A stretch of DNA of 64,000 bases from Acidobacteriota bacterium (GCA_020845575.1 JADLFL010000032.1:1-64000); one strand, 5' to 3'; shown: positions 1-12,071, counted from the first letter of the stretch. The notes: a model not told the origin generated them from the sequence alone. Made by a program: numbers and translations.

Positions 1-1
1 C

Positions 2-550
2 GACGTGCTGCGCAAGGGCGTCCCGGGCTGCCGCTTCTCCTTCTACGTGATTTCCGCCGCACCTCGTGAGGTCATCTGCGCGGCACTGGAGGGCGTGGTC
101 CCCGAAGACCACATCTGCGGCACCGAACTCGAGTTCGACGAGGACAGCGGCGAGGTCAAGGCCGTGAAGCACGTCCCCGCCGGTTACGGCAAGGTCGCCG
201 TCCTGGAACAGCTCGAGGCACGCGAGGGCACCCTGCCCGTCCACACGATCTACGTGGGCGACGGCAGTTCCGACGTACACGTGATGCTTCACGTGAACAA
301 CCGTGACGGCTTCACCATCGCTGTGTCGGAGAACAGGCATCTGGCGCGTATCGCGCGGCGCACGCTTCTCAGCGACAGCGCACTGAGCGTGATGGTACCC
401 ATCCTCGGCCACGCGGCCGGCTGGGGCTCCACGCGGATTCGCGAACTCTTCGCCAGCTACGGCCTGACGATGCAGGATTGGGAGCGCGCACGAACCGACA
501 GGGTCACGCTGCGCGAGATACCGGCACTGCTGCGCGCGGAGTCGGCGTGA
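2..550 (+). CDS. HAD-superfamily phosphatase, C-terminal part (cut by window edge)
   Basis: This is the C-terminal part of a HAD-type phosphatase of the phosphoserine-phosphatase-like group; the reading frame is open to the left edge, so the start and the DxDxT nucleophile motif lie outside the window. Visible are a motif II serine region (ISAAPREV), a conserved lysine context (GYGK) and a clear motif IV, GDGSSDVHVM, where the acidic residues bind magnesium. It would hydrolyse a small phosphorylated metabolite; the substrate cannot be told from this fragment. Its stop codon overlaps the GTG of the next gene, so the two are probably co-transcribed. The family call is firm, the substrate unknown. 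Confidence 0.75.
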   Translation, partial: DVLRKGVPGCRFSFYVISAAPREVICAALEGVVPEDHICGTELEFDEDSGEVKAVKHVPAGYGKVAVLEQLEAREGTLPVHTIYVGDGSSDVHVMLHVNNRDGFTIAVSENRHLARIARRTLLSDSALSVMVPILGHAAGWGSTRIRELFASYGLTMQDWERARTDRVTLREIPALLRAESA

Positions 551-774
551 CGCTTGCGGATTCCATCGGCTGGACGGCCACGGCCGTCTTCACCACCTCG
601 TACCTGATGACGGGCCAGGCCCGGCTCCGTCGCCTGCAGATGGCCGGCGCGTCGCTCTGGCTCACGTACGGGCTCGTCACGCAGGCACCACCCGTCATCG
701 GCTCGAACATCCTGGTGCTCAGCGCCGCGTGTTGGGCCGAGTACCGGCAACGTACGGCTGTCACGCGATCGTGA
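547..774 (+). CDS. small YgjV-like inner-membrane protein
   Basis: A 75-residue, mostly hydrophobic protein with two to three membrane segments ([16 protein letters not shown], then [11 protein letters not shown] and [11 protein letters not shown]). The pattern of short helices with small and tryptophan residues resembles the YgjV/PQ-loop-like group of small inner-membrane proteins, whose function is unknown. I place the start at GTG 547 because it overlaps the stop of the HAD gene (GTGA), a spacing used repeatedly here; a longer in-frame start at 478 would lie inside the HAD gene. The 3' end overlaps the convergent tsaE gene by 14 bases. Coding status is likely, family assignment tentative. 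Confidence 0.6.
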   Translation: MTLADSIGWTATAVFTTSYLMTGQARLRRLQMAGASLWLTYGLVTQAPPVIGSNILVLSAACWAEYRQRTAVTRS

Positions 775-1171
775 TCGCGCGCGTCGTCTCACCATCGATC
801 GCGATCCTGACGTTGATGACGTGAGGTGGAGGAGCCGCAAGGCGTTCGGGCCACTCGATCGCCAGGATGCCTTCTTCGGCCGCCTCGTCGAGGCCGAGAT
901 CCTCCAGCGACGCTCCTGACGTCAGGCGATAGAGATCCACGTGGAAGAGCGGCACGCGGCCGCCGCGGTACTCGTGTACGAGCGTGAACGTCGGACTGCT
1001 GACGTCTTCACCGCTCACACCGAGCGCCTCGGCGAGACCGCGCACGAACGCCGTCTTGCCGGCGCCGAGATCGCCGTGCAGCAACACGATCGCGCCCGGT
1101 ACGAGACGACGCGCCAGGTTGCACGCAATCGCGCGCGTGTCGTCTTCAGACGACGATGCGTGCGTCGTCAT
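761..1171 (-). CDS. tsaE: TsaE, tRNA threonylcarbamoyladenosine biosynthesis ATPase
   Basis: TsaE is the ATPase partner of the TsaB-TsaD complex that makes the universal t6A modification at tRNA position 37, in the cytoplasm. The 136-residue protein has the usual family length. A Walker A motif GDLGAGKT lies at residues 33-40, followed by the family-typical [11 protein letters not shown] stretch and a Walker B-like LFHVDLYRL segment, ending with IEWPERL. The ATG start overlaps the stop of the upstream nnr gene by four bases (ATGA), so the pair is translationally coupled. A nnr-tsaE pairing is common in bacteria and supports both assignments. Confidence 0.93.
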   Translation of the reverse strand: MTTHASSSEDDTRAIACNLARRLVPGAIVLLHGDLGAGKTAFVRGLAEALGVSGEDVSSPTFTLVHEYRGGRVPLFHVDLYRLTSGASLEDLGLDEAAEEGILAIEWPERLAAPPPHVINVRIAIDGETTRAITIA

Positions 1172-2751
1172 GCGTCCTCGTCACCCGCATCATCTGCGTC
1201 CGACGTCAGCGCCACGACGGCATCGCCCAGGTGATCGAGCAGGTCGGTCGCCACCAGCGCGGTCTCGCCCAGGTCGGCTCTGGCGATGTCGCCGGCCTGC
1301 CCGTGCACGTACACCCCCAGACGCGCGGCGCCCTCGGCATCGCGCAACTGCGCCAGCCACGCGGCGACGACGCCCGTGAGCACGTCGCCGGTTCCACCGG
1401 TGGCCATTCCCGGATTGCCCGTCATGTTGATCGCGACACGACCTTCCGGTGCCGCGACGATCGTCCGATGGCCCTTGAGCACGACGTGAATCTGCTGTGC
1501 CTCGGCCAGCGCGCGCGCGGCCGCCACGCGATCGCCCTGCACCAGGTCCACCGTGCTCCCCAGAAGGCGCGCCATCTCCGCGGGATGCGGCGTGACGATG
1601 ACGTCGCGCCCTTCGCGGCCGCGCAGGAGCGAGACGTGCTCGCCCGCGCAGGCGTTGAGCGCGTCGGCGTCGAGCACGAGCGGTGCCCTGGCACCGCCGA
1701 TCACGCCGTGCACGAACGCGCGCACGCCGGCGCCACTCCCGAGGCCCGGCCCCATCGCGATCACGTCAGCCTGCAGGCTCAGCACTCGCGCCACGGCGTC
1801 GGCGGTCACCTGGCCGGCCTCGTCCTCCGGCAGGCCAATCGTCATGTACTCGGGCGCCATCGCGGCGAGGATCGGCTGCACCGATCGCGGCGTGGCGACC
1901 GTCACGAGACCTGCGCCGGAACGCAGCGCCGCCATGGCAGCCAGGTGCGCGGCCCCGGTCTTCCCCATCGAACCGGCAACGATGAGCACACGACCGAACT
2001 GCCCCTTGTGCGCATCCACGTCGCGTGGCTCGATCACCGACCGCACCATCCCCGCGGTGATCACCTCGACCTGTGGTCCGTCGAGGCGGTCGAGAATCAT
2101 GTCCGGGATGCCGATGTCGGCCACGACCAGTTGTCCGCACATGCGCTGCGCCGGCGGCAGCACATGACAGATCTTCGGTGCGGCCAGCGCCACCGTCGCG
2201 GTAGCCAGCACGGCGTCGCCCTGGATCTCGTGCGAATCGGCGTGCAGCCCGCTCGGGACGTCGACCGACACCACCGGGAGCGAGCTGCCGTTCAGATCTC
2301 CCACGATGGTGGGATACATGCCGTCGAGGGGACGGCCGAGTCCCGTACCGACGATCGCGTCGACGACGAGATCGCAGGTCTGGATCTCGGAGAAGTGCAA
2401 CTCCCAGGCCTGCTCGTCGGCGATCTCCACCACGGACACGCCCAGGTGCCCGAGAACTTCCAGGTTGTGCCTGGCGTCACCGCGAACCTCCGAGAGGGGA
2501 CCGATGACGAAGACGGGCACGTCGGCAACGCGTTCGAGCAGCGTGCGCGCGATCACGAAACCGTCGCCGCCGTTGTTGCCGCGCCCAGCGAGAATCGCCA
2601 CGCGGGACGAGGCGAGATCCGGGAACAGGGCTTCGATCGCGGCGGCCACCTGCCGCCCCGCGTTCTCCATCAGCACGAGCGACGGGATGCCCACGTCTTC
2701 GATGGTGATCCGGTCCGCTTCGCGCATCTGCGCCGTCGTCAGCACTCGCAT
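1168..2751 (-). CDS. nnr: bifunctional NAD(P)H-hydrate epimerase / ADP-dependent dehydratase
   Basis: This 527-residue protein repairs hydrated NADH and NADPH: the N-terminal YjeF_N half epimerises the R and S hydrates, and the C-terminal ribokinase-like half dehydrates the S form using ADP. The N-terminal domain (about residues 1-215) shows the ENAGR start region, the [11 protein letters not shown] loop and VDAIVGTGL. The C-terminal domain (about 230-510) shows [38 protein letters not shown] and the nucleotide-binding [15 protein letters not shown]. The length matches the fused form, which is usual in bacteria. The start codon lies only six bases from the ATG of the divergent aminotransferase gene. 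Confidence 0.95.
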   Translation of the reverse strand: MRVLTTAQMREADRITIEDVGIPSLVLMENAGRQVAAAIEALFPDLASSRVAILAGRGNNGGDGFVIARTLLERVADVPVFVIGPLSEVRGDARHNLEVLGHLGVSVVEIADEQAWELHFSEIQTCDLVVDAIVGTGLGRPLDGMYPTIVGDLNGSSLPVVSVDVPSGLHADSHEIQGDAVLATATVALAAPKICHVLPPAQRMCGQLVVADIGIPDMILDRLDGPQVEVITAGMVRSVIEPRDVDAHKGQFGRVLIVAGSMGKTGAAHLAAMAALRSGAGLVTVATPRSVQPILAAMAPEYMTIGLPEDEAGQVTADAVARVLSLQADVIAMGPGLGSGAGVRAFVHGVIGGARAPLVLDADALNACAGEHVSLLRGREGRDVIVTPHPAEMARLLGSTVDLVQGDRVAAARALAEAQQIHVVLKGHRTIVAAPEGRVAINMTGNPGMATGGTGDVLTGVVAAWLAQLRDAEGAARLGVYVHGQAGDIARADLGETALVATDLLDHLGDAVVALTSDADDAGDEDA

Positions 2752-2757
2752 CGATGC

Positions 2758-3645
2758 ATGGTACCCTCGACGACTGTGTCAGTCGCGGTGAACATCGACG
2801 GAACGTTGTACGGTGCGAAAGATGCGCGCATCTCCGTGTTCGATCACGGGTACCTGTTCGGCGAGGGCGTCTACGAGGTCGTGCGGACCTACGGCACGCG
2901 GATCTTCCTCTATCCGGAACACATGCGCCGGCTGCGCGCGTCCGCCGATCGCATCGCCCTCACCTGCCCCGTCGACGATGAGGTGATGCTCGGGCGGATC
3001 CGGGAGACCCTCGCCGCGGCGGCGCTCGATGGTGATGCCTATGTGCGCATCCTGCTGACGCGCGGCGTCGGAGAGATCGTGTACGACCCCTCGGCATGCC
3101 CGTCGCCGTCGGTGGTGGTGATCGTGAAGCCGCACGCCGACCCGCCGGCTTCGGCGCTCGCGGACGGTGTTCGCCTCGCCCTCGCCGACATCGTCCGTAA
3201 CCACCCGGGCAGCGTCGATCCCGCGATCAAGTCGAACAATCTGCTGAACAACGCGCTCGCGATGCAGCAGGCCTACCGCGAGGGCGCGTTCGAAGCGCTC
3301 ATGAAGAACCACCGCGGCGAGCTCTGCGAGTGCGCACAGTCGAACATCTTCTTCGTGCGCAACGGCGTGCTCCTCACGCCACCGGCGTCGGCGGGGCTGC
3401 TGGTGGGCATCACGCGTGCGTTCGTGCTGGATCTGGCCGCCGGGATCGGCGTCCCCGTCGAGGAGTGCGTGCTGCGCGAGGACGACCTCGCGTCGGTGGA
3501 CGAAGCCTTCATCACCAGCACCACGCGCGAGATCGTGCCTGTCGTGACGATCGGCTCCCACACGATCGGCGGTGGACGCCCGGGCCCTGTCACGCAGTCC
3601 CTGATCGCCGCCTTCACGGCCGCGATCCCGAACCACCTCTCGTAA
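2758..3645 (+). CDS. PLP class-IV aminotransferase (branched-chain or D-amino-acid type)
   Basis: A 295-residue fold-type IV PLP enzyme of the IlvE/Dat/PabC group. Family signatures are an N-terminal DGTLYGAKDARISVFDHG region, FLYPEHMRRLRASADRI, and the PLP lysine in PAIKSNNLLNNALAMQQA. The C-terminal part carries the ECAQSNIFF and ITSTTREIVPV segments that contact cofactor and substrate. D-alanine transaminase, branched-chain transaminase and aminodeoxychorismate lyase cannot be told apart by eye. The start is uncertain: ATG 2758 is given, but GTG 2776 is in frame just before the conserved domain, and ATG 2758 lies six bases from the divergent nnr start with no visible ribosome binding site. 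Confidence 0.85.
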   Translation: MVPSTTVSVAVNIDGTLYGAKDARISVFDHGYLFGEGVYEVVRTYGTRIFLYPEHMRRLRASADRIALTCPVDDEVMLGRIRETLAAAALDGDAYVRILLTRGVGEIVYDPSACPSPSVVVIVKPHADPPASALADGVRLALADIVRNHPGSVDPAIKSNNLLNNALAMQQAYREGAFEALMKNHRGELCECAQSNIFFVRNGVLLTPPASAGLLVGITRAFVLDLAAGIGVPVEECVLREDDLASVDEAFITSTTREIVPVVTIGSHTIGGGRPGPVTQSLIAAFTAAIPNHLS

Positions 3646-3657
3646 TCGGATTGCCGT

Positions 3658-3678
3658 CCGCCGGATAGAATCCGGCGG
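3658..3678. terminator. hairpin between convergent genes
   Basis: A perfect 9-bp inverted repeat, CCGCCGGAT then a 3-base AGA loop then ATCCGGCGG, sits between the convergent ends of the aminotransferase gene and gcvP. There is no obvious T-run, so it is best read as a bidirectional transcription-ending hairpin. Confidence 0.5.
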
Positions 3679-3698
3679 CTGCGCCACGTTTGGCGTGT

Positions 3699-6583
<2,885 letters not shown>

Positions 6584-6587
<4 letters not shown>

Positions 6588-6955
6588 CCGATGTGCTGTT
6601 GGTAGGCGGCGGCGTCGAGAAGCGCGTCGACATCAGCGGCCGATGAGGGGCGTACGCGGATGATCCACGCGGCGTGCGGGTCGCTGTTGACCTGTTCGGG
6701 CGCGCTCGTGAGGGCCTCGTTCACCTCGACGATCTCTCCGGCTACAGGCGAGAACAGCTCGGAAACCGCCTTCACCGATTCGATCGTGCCGAACACCTCG
6801 CCCTGCGTGAGCACGCGGCCCGCCTGTGGCAACTCGACGAACACCACGTCGCCGAGTTGCTGCTGCGCGTAGTCGGTGATGCCGATGTCGGCCGTCTCAC
6901 CGCTGCTGCGAATCCATTCGTGGTCCCTGGTGTACTTCAGGTCGGCTGGGTACAT
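6584..6955 (-). CDS. gcvH: glycine cleavage system H protein
   Basis: The lipoyl carrier of the glycine cleavage system, shuttling the aminomethyl intermediate between GcvP, GcvT and the L-protein. The 123-residue length is normal. The lipoylated lysine is residue 62 in [13 protein letters not shown], and the protein opens with the typical YTRDHEWI. Its start lies six bases after the gcvT stop and its end overlaps gcvP (ATGA), so all three proteins come from one message. No lipoate-attachment or L-protein gene is in the window. Confidence 0.97.
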
Positions 6956-6961
6956 CGCGTG

Positions 6962-8080
6962 TCAGCTCCTCGGCCGCTTGTAGAACGGCATGGGGACGAT
7001 GCGGGCGGCGGCGCGCCGTCCGCGAACCTCGACGTGAATCGGGCGATCGGGCTCGGCCAGCGGTGCAGGCACGTACGCCATGCCGATGGCCTTTTTCAGG
7101 AACGGCGTCTGCGTGCCGCTCGTCACCGTGCCCACCGCCACGTCGTCCACGATCACCGGGTAGCCATGGCGTGCGATGGCGCGGTCCACCATCTCGAACC
7201 CGACGAGCGTGCGTTCGATACCATTCGTCTTCTGCGCCTTGAGTACGTCGGACCCGTTGAACGACTCCTTCTTCCACCCGACTACCCAACCGAGTCCGGC
7301 TTCGAGCACCGTGGTGGTGTCGTCCATGTCGTTGCCGAACAGGCGCATCGACGCTTCGAGACGCAGCGTGTCTCGTGCGCCAAGGCCCGCGGGGATGACA
7401 CCCGCATCGGCACCGGCGCGCAGGATGCTCGTCCACACGTGCGCGGCCTGCGCCGGCGGCACGAATACTTCGAAGCCGTCCTCGCCGGTGTAGCCCGTGC
7501 GGGAGATCGTGCTCCGCACGCCGGCCACTTCACCGGGTTCGAACCAGTAGTACTTCATGTCGGCGAGCGGCACGGCGGTGAGCGACTGCAGGACCTCGGT
7601 GGCCAGCGGTCCCTGCAACGCCAGCAGCGCGTAGCGGCTGCTCGTGTTCACGGCGGGCGCATCTGTGAACTCGCGCACCTGACTCTGGATCCAGGCGAAG
7701 TCCTTCTCGATGTTCGAGGCGTTGACCACGAGCAGGTAGTGGTCCTCGGCCATCCGGTACACGAGCAGGTCGTCCACGAACGTGCCCTGGGGCGTCGTGA
7801 GCGCGGAGTACTGGATCTGGCCAACGGCGAGCCTCGACGCGTCGTTGGACGAAATCTTCTGCACGGCGGCGAGCGCGTCGGCGCCGGCGATCTCGATTTC
7901 GCCCATGTGACTCACGTCGAACAGGCCCGCACGCGTGCGCACGGCCATGTGTTCGTCGGTGATTCCCGAGTACTCGACGGGCATGTCCCATCCGCCGAAG
8001 GGCACCATCCGGGCCTTGTGCGAGAGGTGTGTCGCGTGGAGCGGTGTCTGTTTGAGACTGGTGGCAGGAGTGTCTGACAT
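6962..8080 (-). CDS. gcvT: glycine cleavage system T protein (aminomethyltransferase)
   Basis: GcvT releases ammonia from the H-protein-bound intermediate and makes 5,10-methylene-tetrahydrofolate. The protein opens [20 protein letters not shown] and DMPVEYSG, carries VSHMGEIEI, and has the folate-site [12 protein letters not shown] stretch. I place the start at 8080 ([11 protein letters not shown]) because the conserved sequence follows directly; a longer in-frame start at 8122 would run through a GC-rich hairpin and add unconserved residues. This gives 372 residues, the usual size. It is the first gene of gcvT-gcvH-gcvP. I looked for a glycine riboswitch in the short leader and saw none. 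Confidence 0.95.
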   Translation of the reverse strand: MSDTPATSLKQTPLHATHLSHKARMVPFGGWDMPVEYSGITDEHMAVRTRAGLFDVSHMGEIEIAGADALAAVQKISSNDASRLAVGQIQYSALTTPQGTFVDDLLVYRMAEDHYLLVVNASNIEKDFAWIQSQVREFTDAPAVNTSSRYALLALQGPLATEVLQSLTAVPLADMKYYWFEPGEVAGVRSTISRTGYTGEDGFEVFVPPAQAAHVWTSILRAGADAGVIPAGLGARDTLRLEASMRLFGNDMDDTTTVLEAGLGWVVGWKKESFNGSDVLKAQKTNGIERTLVGFEMVDRAIARHGYPVIVDDVAVGTVTSGTQTPFLKKAIGMAYVPAPLAEPDRPIHVEVRGRRAAARIVPMPFYKRPRS

Positions 8081-8090
8081 GCACGGAAGG

Positions 8091-8110
8091 CGCGCCCCGG
8101 ATGGGGCGCG
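8091..8110. terminator. GC hairpin upstream of gcvT
   Basis: A perfect 8-bp inverted repeat (CGCGCCCC, loop GGAT, GGGGCGCG) lies between the stop of the DUF1080 gene and the gcvT start, both on the minus strand. It could end DUF1080 transcripts or form a structure in the gcvT leader; nothing distinguishes the two. There is no T-run. Confidence 0.4.
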
Positions 8111-8161
8111 GCCGTTCAACAATACAGGCTCAGGGGCGTGAGGCTCAAGGCAGGCGGCCCG

Positions 8162-8971
8162 TCAGCTGTTCGGGATCGCGGCGCCCTTCACCTTGATGTT
8201 CCGGAACGACACGCGGTTGCCGTGATCCTGCAGGAGGATGTGGCCGCTCTTGGCCTTGCCGAACCCGGTGAAATCCTTGTACTTGCTGATCGCCACCAGC
8301 GTGTCGAACTCGGCGCTGGCCCTGTCGAACTCCACGATCTTCGTGCCGTTCAGCCAGTGCTCGACCTTCGTGCCCTTGGACAGGATGCGGGCCGTGTTCC
8401 ACTCGCCGACGGGCTTCACGGGCTTGCTGGCCGATGCGGTGATGAGATCGTAAAGCGACCCGAACGTGCGGTTGCCGCCGCGCCCTTCCTTGGCATCCGG
8501 ATGGACGGCATCGTCCAGGAGCTGGTACTCGAGGCCGATCGCAGACCCGCGCCCCGGCGTGCCGAGCTTCTCGGTGACGAAGTACTTGATGCCGCTGTTG
8601 GCGCCCTTCGTGAGGCGAACGTCGACCTTCAGTTCGAAGTCCCCGTACTCGTCGAGCGTCACGATGTCGCCGCCATGCGCCGCTTCCCCACCGCCAGACT
8701 CGATGACGGAGAGGATGCCGTCCTTGATCTCCCAGCCCCTGGCCGGGAACGTGTCGGCATGCGCGTTGCGCCAGCCCGCCGTCGTCTTGCCATCGAACAG
8801 CAGGCGCCAGCCGTCGCTCTGTTCCTGCGCCGTCAGGGTGTTGTCGGCGTGCACGACCACTCCCATGACGGACGGTGCGGCAGAGGCCGCCAGCAGGGAC
8901 GCGCCCAACGCGAACGAGGCCACCCCCACGACGGGAGCCATGAGGCGGTACGGGTTCGGTGATGACGACAT
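8162..8971 (-). CDS. secreted DUF1080 (3-keto-disaccharide hydrolase-like) protein
   Basis: A 269-residue exported protein. After an N-terminal hydrophobic export segment (MAPVVGVASFALGASLL, ending near ASAAPS), a concanavalin-like DUF1080 domain follows with its characteristic GWRLLFDGKTTAGWRN, YGDFELKVDVR, ANSGIKYFV, EYQLLDD, EHWLNGTKIVEF and GHILLQDHGNRVSFRNIKV. Members of this family act on or bind oxidised disaccharides and other carbohydrates in the periplasm. ATG 8971 is preferred because GAGGAG lies about eight bases upstream. It is divergent from the PadR gene, with a 316-base region between. The carbohydrate substrate is not known. Confidence 0.88.
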   Translation of the reverse strand: MSSSPNPYRLMAPVVGVASFALGASLLAASAAPSVMGVVVHADNTLTAQEQSDGWRLLFDGKTTAGWRNAHADTFPARGWEIKDGILSVIESGGGEAAHGGDIVTLDEYGDFELKVDVRLTKGANSGIKYFVTEKLGTPGRGSAIGLEYQLLDDAVHPDAKEGRGGNRTFGSLYDLITASASKPVKPVGEWNTARILSKGTKVEHWLNGTKIVEFDRASAEFDTLVAISKYKDFTGFGKAKSGHILLQDHGNRVSFRNIKVKGAAIPNS

Positions 8972-9287
8972 GATGACGCTCCTCGGCCGCGAACACGCGG
9001 GCCCTGCAAATAGGTGTATCGCCGCACTGTAGTGCACTCGCCGCCGCGTGTCGAGTCGGCCCCGTGGCGCGTCGCGGACCGCAGACGCGGGTCTTCCCGG
9101 AATCGGTCGACGCACATCGTCATCGACGCGATGGCCGGCGTGGACGCCGACGAGCCGACGATTGCCACACGCCGGGCGGCGTACGTCTCCATGGGTTTCA
9201 TCCCGGTGCGGGCAACGCCTGACCCGGCTGGCGTCACTTGACCCTGCAGGAGGCGGGATCCACACTCCGCGACAGGAGACCACTGCA
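8972..9287. other. divergent intergenic region, DUF1080 / PadR
   Basis: This 316-base region separates two divergent genes and should hold both promoters. An interrupted inverted repeat GCACT-GT-AGTGC at 9024-9035 is a possible operator, but nothing ties it to PadR. A short plus-strand frame ending at 9241 gives a protein-like tail (IVIDAMAGVDADEP, RRAAYVSMGFIPV) after a non-protein-like start; it may be a gene remnant or chance. I see no RNA gene here. Confidence 0.4.
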
Positions 9288-9635
9288 ATGACCAGTGACA
9301 AGGGCGAACGCGTCGAAGTGCTGCAGGGCACGCTCGATCTCATCGTGCTGCGGGCATTGGCCACCATGGGTCCACAGCACGCGTACGGTCTCGCCGCCAG
9401 GCTCGCGCAGGTGGCAGACGATCCGTTCCCGCTGAACCAGGGCACGCTGTACGTGGCCCTGACGCGACTCGACCAGCGGGGCTGGATCACGGGCACCTGG
9501 CAGCGCACCGAGTCCAGTCGCGAGGCGAAGTTCTACAGCATCACGCGCGCGGGCCGGAAGGCCCTCGACCACGAAACGCAGCGCTGGCATCGGCTGGCCG
9601 GATTCGTGGAGAAACTCCTACGGGAGCCGCCGTGA
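9288..9635 (+). CDS. PadR-family transcriptional regulator
   Basis: A 115-residue PadR-type winged-helix regulator without the long C-terminal dimerisation arm of classic PadR. The family signature is plain: LQGTLDLIVLRALATMGPQHAYG in two pieces, then FPLNQGTLYVALTRLDQRGW, and SREAKFYSITRAGRKAL. ATG 9288 is chosen because AGGAG sits seven bases upstream. In many soil bacteria such genes precede a MacB-like ABC permease; here none follows, so the target may be the divergent DUF1080 gene or lie elsewhere. The ligand is unknown. Confidence 0.92.
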   Translation: MTSDKGERVEVLQGTLDLIVLRALATMGPQHAYGLAARLAQVADDPFPLNQGTLYVALTRLDQRGWITGTWQRTESSREAKFYSITRAGRKALDHETQRWHRLAGFVEKLLREPP

Positions 9636-9750
9636 TCGCCGAGAGGGCACCGAGGCTGTCAGTTCCCATCATGGATTGAGGGGTATGGCGTCGGCGTCTG
9701 GCATGGCGTTCCGGTGACAACCCCTGCCAAGGCTTCCCACATGGGCGAGA

Positions 9751-10317
9751 ATGGGCGCAATGACTCCATCCATGGATGCCCTGACTGCCCTTCAGACCCG
9801 CACGGCCAGTCCGAAGTTGACCGACCCGGCGCCGACGGCCGCCGAACTCGAACAGGTGCTCAAGGCGGGCCTGCGCGCGCCCGATCACGCCAAGCTGCGT
9901 CCCTGGCGGTTCCTCGTCGTCTCCGGCGAGGGGCGCGAGCGCCTCGGCCAGTTGCTGGTCGACGCCCGCGCGCCGGAGACCGACGCCGAGCGCGACTCGC
10001 TTCGTGCCACGATGCTGCGGGCACCGCTGATCATCGTCGCAATCGCGAAGATGAAGGAACATCCGAACGTCCCGCGGCTCGAACAGGTGGCGTCGACGGC
10101 GGCGGCCGTGCAGAACATGGCCGTTGCGCTGCATGCGCTCGGCTACGCGTCGGTCTGGCGTACGGGCCCGACAGCCTCCGATCCGCGCGTCAAGGCCGCA
10201 CTTGGGCTCGACGCGCACGACGAGATCGTGAGCTACCTCTACGTCGGCACGCCCGTCGTCCCCGATCGTCCGGCGCCGGAGCATGCGCTGAGCGACTTCG
10301 TGGAGTTCTGGAGCTAG
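9751..10317 (+). CDS. nitroreductase-family (YdjA-like) FMN oxidoreductase
   Basis: A short, 188-residue nitroreductase of the YdjA group, which uses FMN and NAD(P)H; physiological substrates are generally unknown. The conserved FMN region RAPDHAKLRPWRFLVV, the AAVQNMAVALHALGYASVW helix-loop stretch and the C-terminal YLYVGTP are all present. ATGs at 9751, 9760 and 9772 are in frame; related proteins begin near MDALTALQTR, so 9760 or 9772 may be the true start, with only weak ribosome-binding sequence before any of them. It stands alone between the PadR gene and a convergent AAA+ regulator. Confidence 0.85.
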   Translation: MGAMTPSMDALTALQTRTASPKLTDPAPTAAELEQVLKAGLRAPDHAKLRPWRFLVVSGEGRERLGQLLVDARAPETDAERDSLRATMLRAPLIIVAIAKMKEHPNVPRLEQVASTAAAVQNMAVALHALGYASVWRTGPTASDPRVKAALGLDAHDEIVSYLYVGTPVVPDRPAPEHALSDFVEFWS

Positions 10318-10328
10318 CATCTGGATCC

Positions 10329-10378
10329 GCCAGGGGTGGCCCCCTGGCCTCCATCTGCCGAAGGTCCCTGCCTTCGGC
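10329..10378. terminator. two tandem hairpins between convergent genes
   Basis: Two perfect inverted repeats follow one another: GCCAGGGG-TGGC-CCCCTGGC (10329-10348) and GCCGAAGG-TCCCTG-CCTTCGGC (10357-10378). They lie between the nitroreductase gene and the convergent AAA+ regulator and probably stop transcription from both sides. Neither is followed by a T-run. Confidence 0.5.
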
Positions 10379-10459
10379 CGTCCCTCAACACGGTTGCCCG
10401 CTACCGATGGCCGATTGTCCCGCGCGCCATGACGCCGCAGGCGCGAAGGCGAGCCGGGA

Positions 10460-11908
10460 TCATGGTTTCAGCTTCGGCGGTGGGCCGTCGTGGACAAGGC
10501 TTGGATGAAGCGTGGCTGTGACGTTCGTGTACGTGTCTCGGGCGCGGCGGACAGGTGGCCGGACCGCGTCGGGCTCCTCCGGGATCGCCGTACCCGTGAG
10601 CACGGCATCGTTGGTGCGCGCATGCGGCGTCTTGTACGCGAGGTAGGCACATAGCGTGTGGTAGCTGATGTCGAGCACGCGGCACGCTTCACGCTTGTTG
10701 CCACTGGTGCGCGACAGCACGTAGCGCGCGTACCGGCTCGCCCACCCGCGCATCGTCTCGTCGCCCGGATCGGGAGGCAGAAACGTATCCCTGTATCGCC
10801 CCGTGACGGCACCGGGCAGGTCGTCGAGGCGGATGACGTGCGACGCCGACAGCGTCACCGCGCGCTCGATCACGCGTTCGAGTTCGCGCACGTTGCCCGG
10901 CCAGTCGTACACGACGAGCGCTTCCATCGCCTCGACGGACAGACGATACGGCTGTTCCCCCGCACACCGGCGCAGCATCATGTCGGCCAGGAACGGCACA
11001 TCGTCCTTGCGTGCGCGCAGGGGTGGGACGGCAATCTCGATTGCATTGAGGCGATAGAACAGGTCCCAGCGGAAGTCCCCGCTCCGGCAGAGCGCTTCGA
11101 GCGGTCTGTTGGTGGCCACGACGATGCGGACGTCCACGCGCCGGCTGCCATGTCCGCCGACGCGTTCGACCGTCGGATCCTGGATCACGCGCAACAGCTT
11201 GGCCTGCGCCGACGGCGACAGATCCGACACCTCGTCCAGGAACAGCGTGCCGCGATCAGCGAGCTCGAACTTGCCGCGACGGCCACGCACGCCCGTTGCC
11301 GTCCGCTCCTCGATCCCGAACAGCTCCGCTTCGAGCAGCGTCTCGACGATCGCCGCGCAGTTGAGCGTCACGAACGGTCCGCCGCGCCGATCGCTCATCG
11401 CGTGTACACGCCTGGCGACCAGTTCCTTGCCAACCCCGCTTTCACCTTCGATCAGCACGATGAAGTTCTTGCTGGCCGCCCTGACGATGCGCTCGTGCAG
11501 CGTCCGCATGACGAGCGAGGCGCCGAGCAGATCGCCCTGCTCGGCGCTGAGCGCCTGAACGATGCAGTCCACGTCGACCTTACGCTCGACGTCGCGCAGC
11601 AAGGGCTCGAGCGAGCCCAGCAGCGACACCACAGACACGGCCGGGCTCATCATCTCCACCGAACCCACCGCCGTGACACGCAGATCGTCGCTGCCGCCCG
11701 GCACCAGCGCGCGGGTCGCGGTGAGCGCGAGCGGTTCGTCCGCCAGGTGAATGGCCGGAGCCACGAGCCCGCACGCCCTCGCCAGCAGGCGCTCCAGCGC
11801 TTCCCTCGGGGCTGCCTCCCCGCGGAGAACCAGAACGGCCTCACGCAGGAAGGCGTCGGGTGCAAGTCGGCCTCCTGTCTGGGCCGGCTGGATGGTTCGC
11901 TCGGACAT
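10460..11908 (-). CDS. AAA+ enhancer-binding-type regulator with a degenerate GAFTGA loop
   Basis: A 482-residue protein built like a sigma-54 activator. An N-terminal region of about 125 residues matches no receiver or GAF domain that I recognise. Then comes an AAA+ domain with Walker A GESGVGKE (155-162), Walker B TLFLDEV (221-227) and the WPGNVRELERVIERA segment, and a Fis-like helix-turn-helix (GNKREACRVLDISYHTL) followed by a basic proline-rich tail. The sigma-54 contact loop, normally GAFTGA, reads RTATGV at residues 202-207, so activation through sigma-54 is doubtful. ATG 11908 is preferred because AGGAG lies about seven bases upstream. Confidence 0.88.
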   Translation of the reverse strand: MSERTIQPAQTGGRLAPDAFLREAVLVLRGEAAPREALERLLARACGLVAPAIHLADEPLALTATRALVPGGSDDLRVTAVGSVEMMSPAVSVVSLLGSLEPLLRDVERKVDVDCIVQALSAEQGDLLGASLVMRTLHERIVRAASKNFIVLIEGESGVGKELVARRVHAMSDRRGGPFVTLNCAAIVETLLEAELFGIEERTATGVRGRRGKFELADRGTLFLDEVSDLSPSAQAKLLRVIQDPTVERVGGHGSRRVDVRIVVATNRPLEALCRSGDFRWDLFYRLNAIEIAVPPLRARKDDVPFLADMMLRRCAGEQPYRLSVEAMEALVVYDWPGNVRELERVIERAVTLSASHVIRLDDLPGAVTGRYRDTFLPPDPGDETMRGWASRYARYVLSRTSGNKREACRVLDISYHTLCAYLAYKTPHARTNDAVLTGTAIPEEPDAVRPPVRRARDTYTNVTATLHPSLVHDGPPPKLKP

Positions 11909-12071
11909 GGCCACTCCTGGTGACGCGACAGCGCCTCGACACGGACGTGCTGACACTCCGCTGATTCAAGCCGACGGCCAGCGGATGCCGAAACCTTCAT
12001 GGTCTTCGGACACGCGATCCGTCTCGACCGCTTCACGCGAGGCGAAGGCACCCGGCGCGGATGGGAAGTTG

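Noticed and set aside
1156-2757. Long plus-strand frame fused in front of the aminotransferase
   Set aside because: It is antisense to nnr, rich in His/Arg/Asp as expected of a GC shadow frame, and has no family match; only the part after 2758 is real.
8081-8161. Glycine riboswitch before gcvT
   Set aside because: The leader is only about 80 bases and holds a simple GC hairpin; none of the conserved glycine-aptamer core sequences are visible.
9014-9241. 75-residue plus-strand frame between DUF1080 and PadR genes
   Set aside because: Only its last third looks protein-like and there is no ribosome binding site; kept as a possible remnant in the intergenic note.
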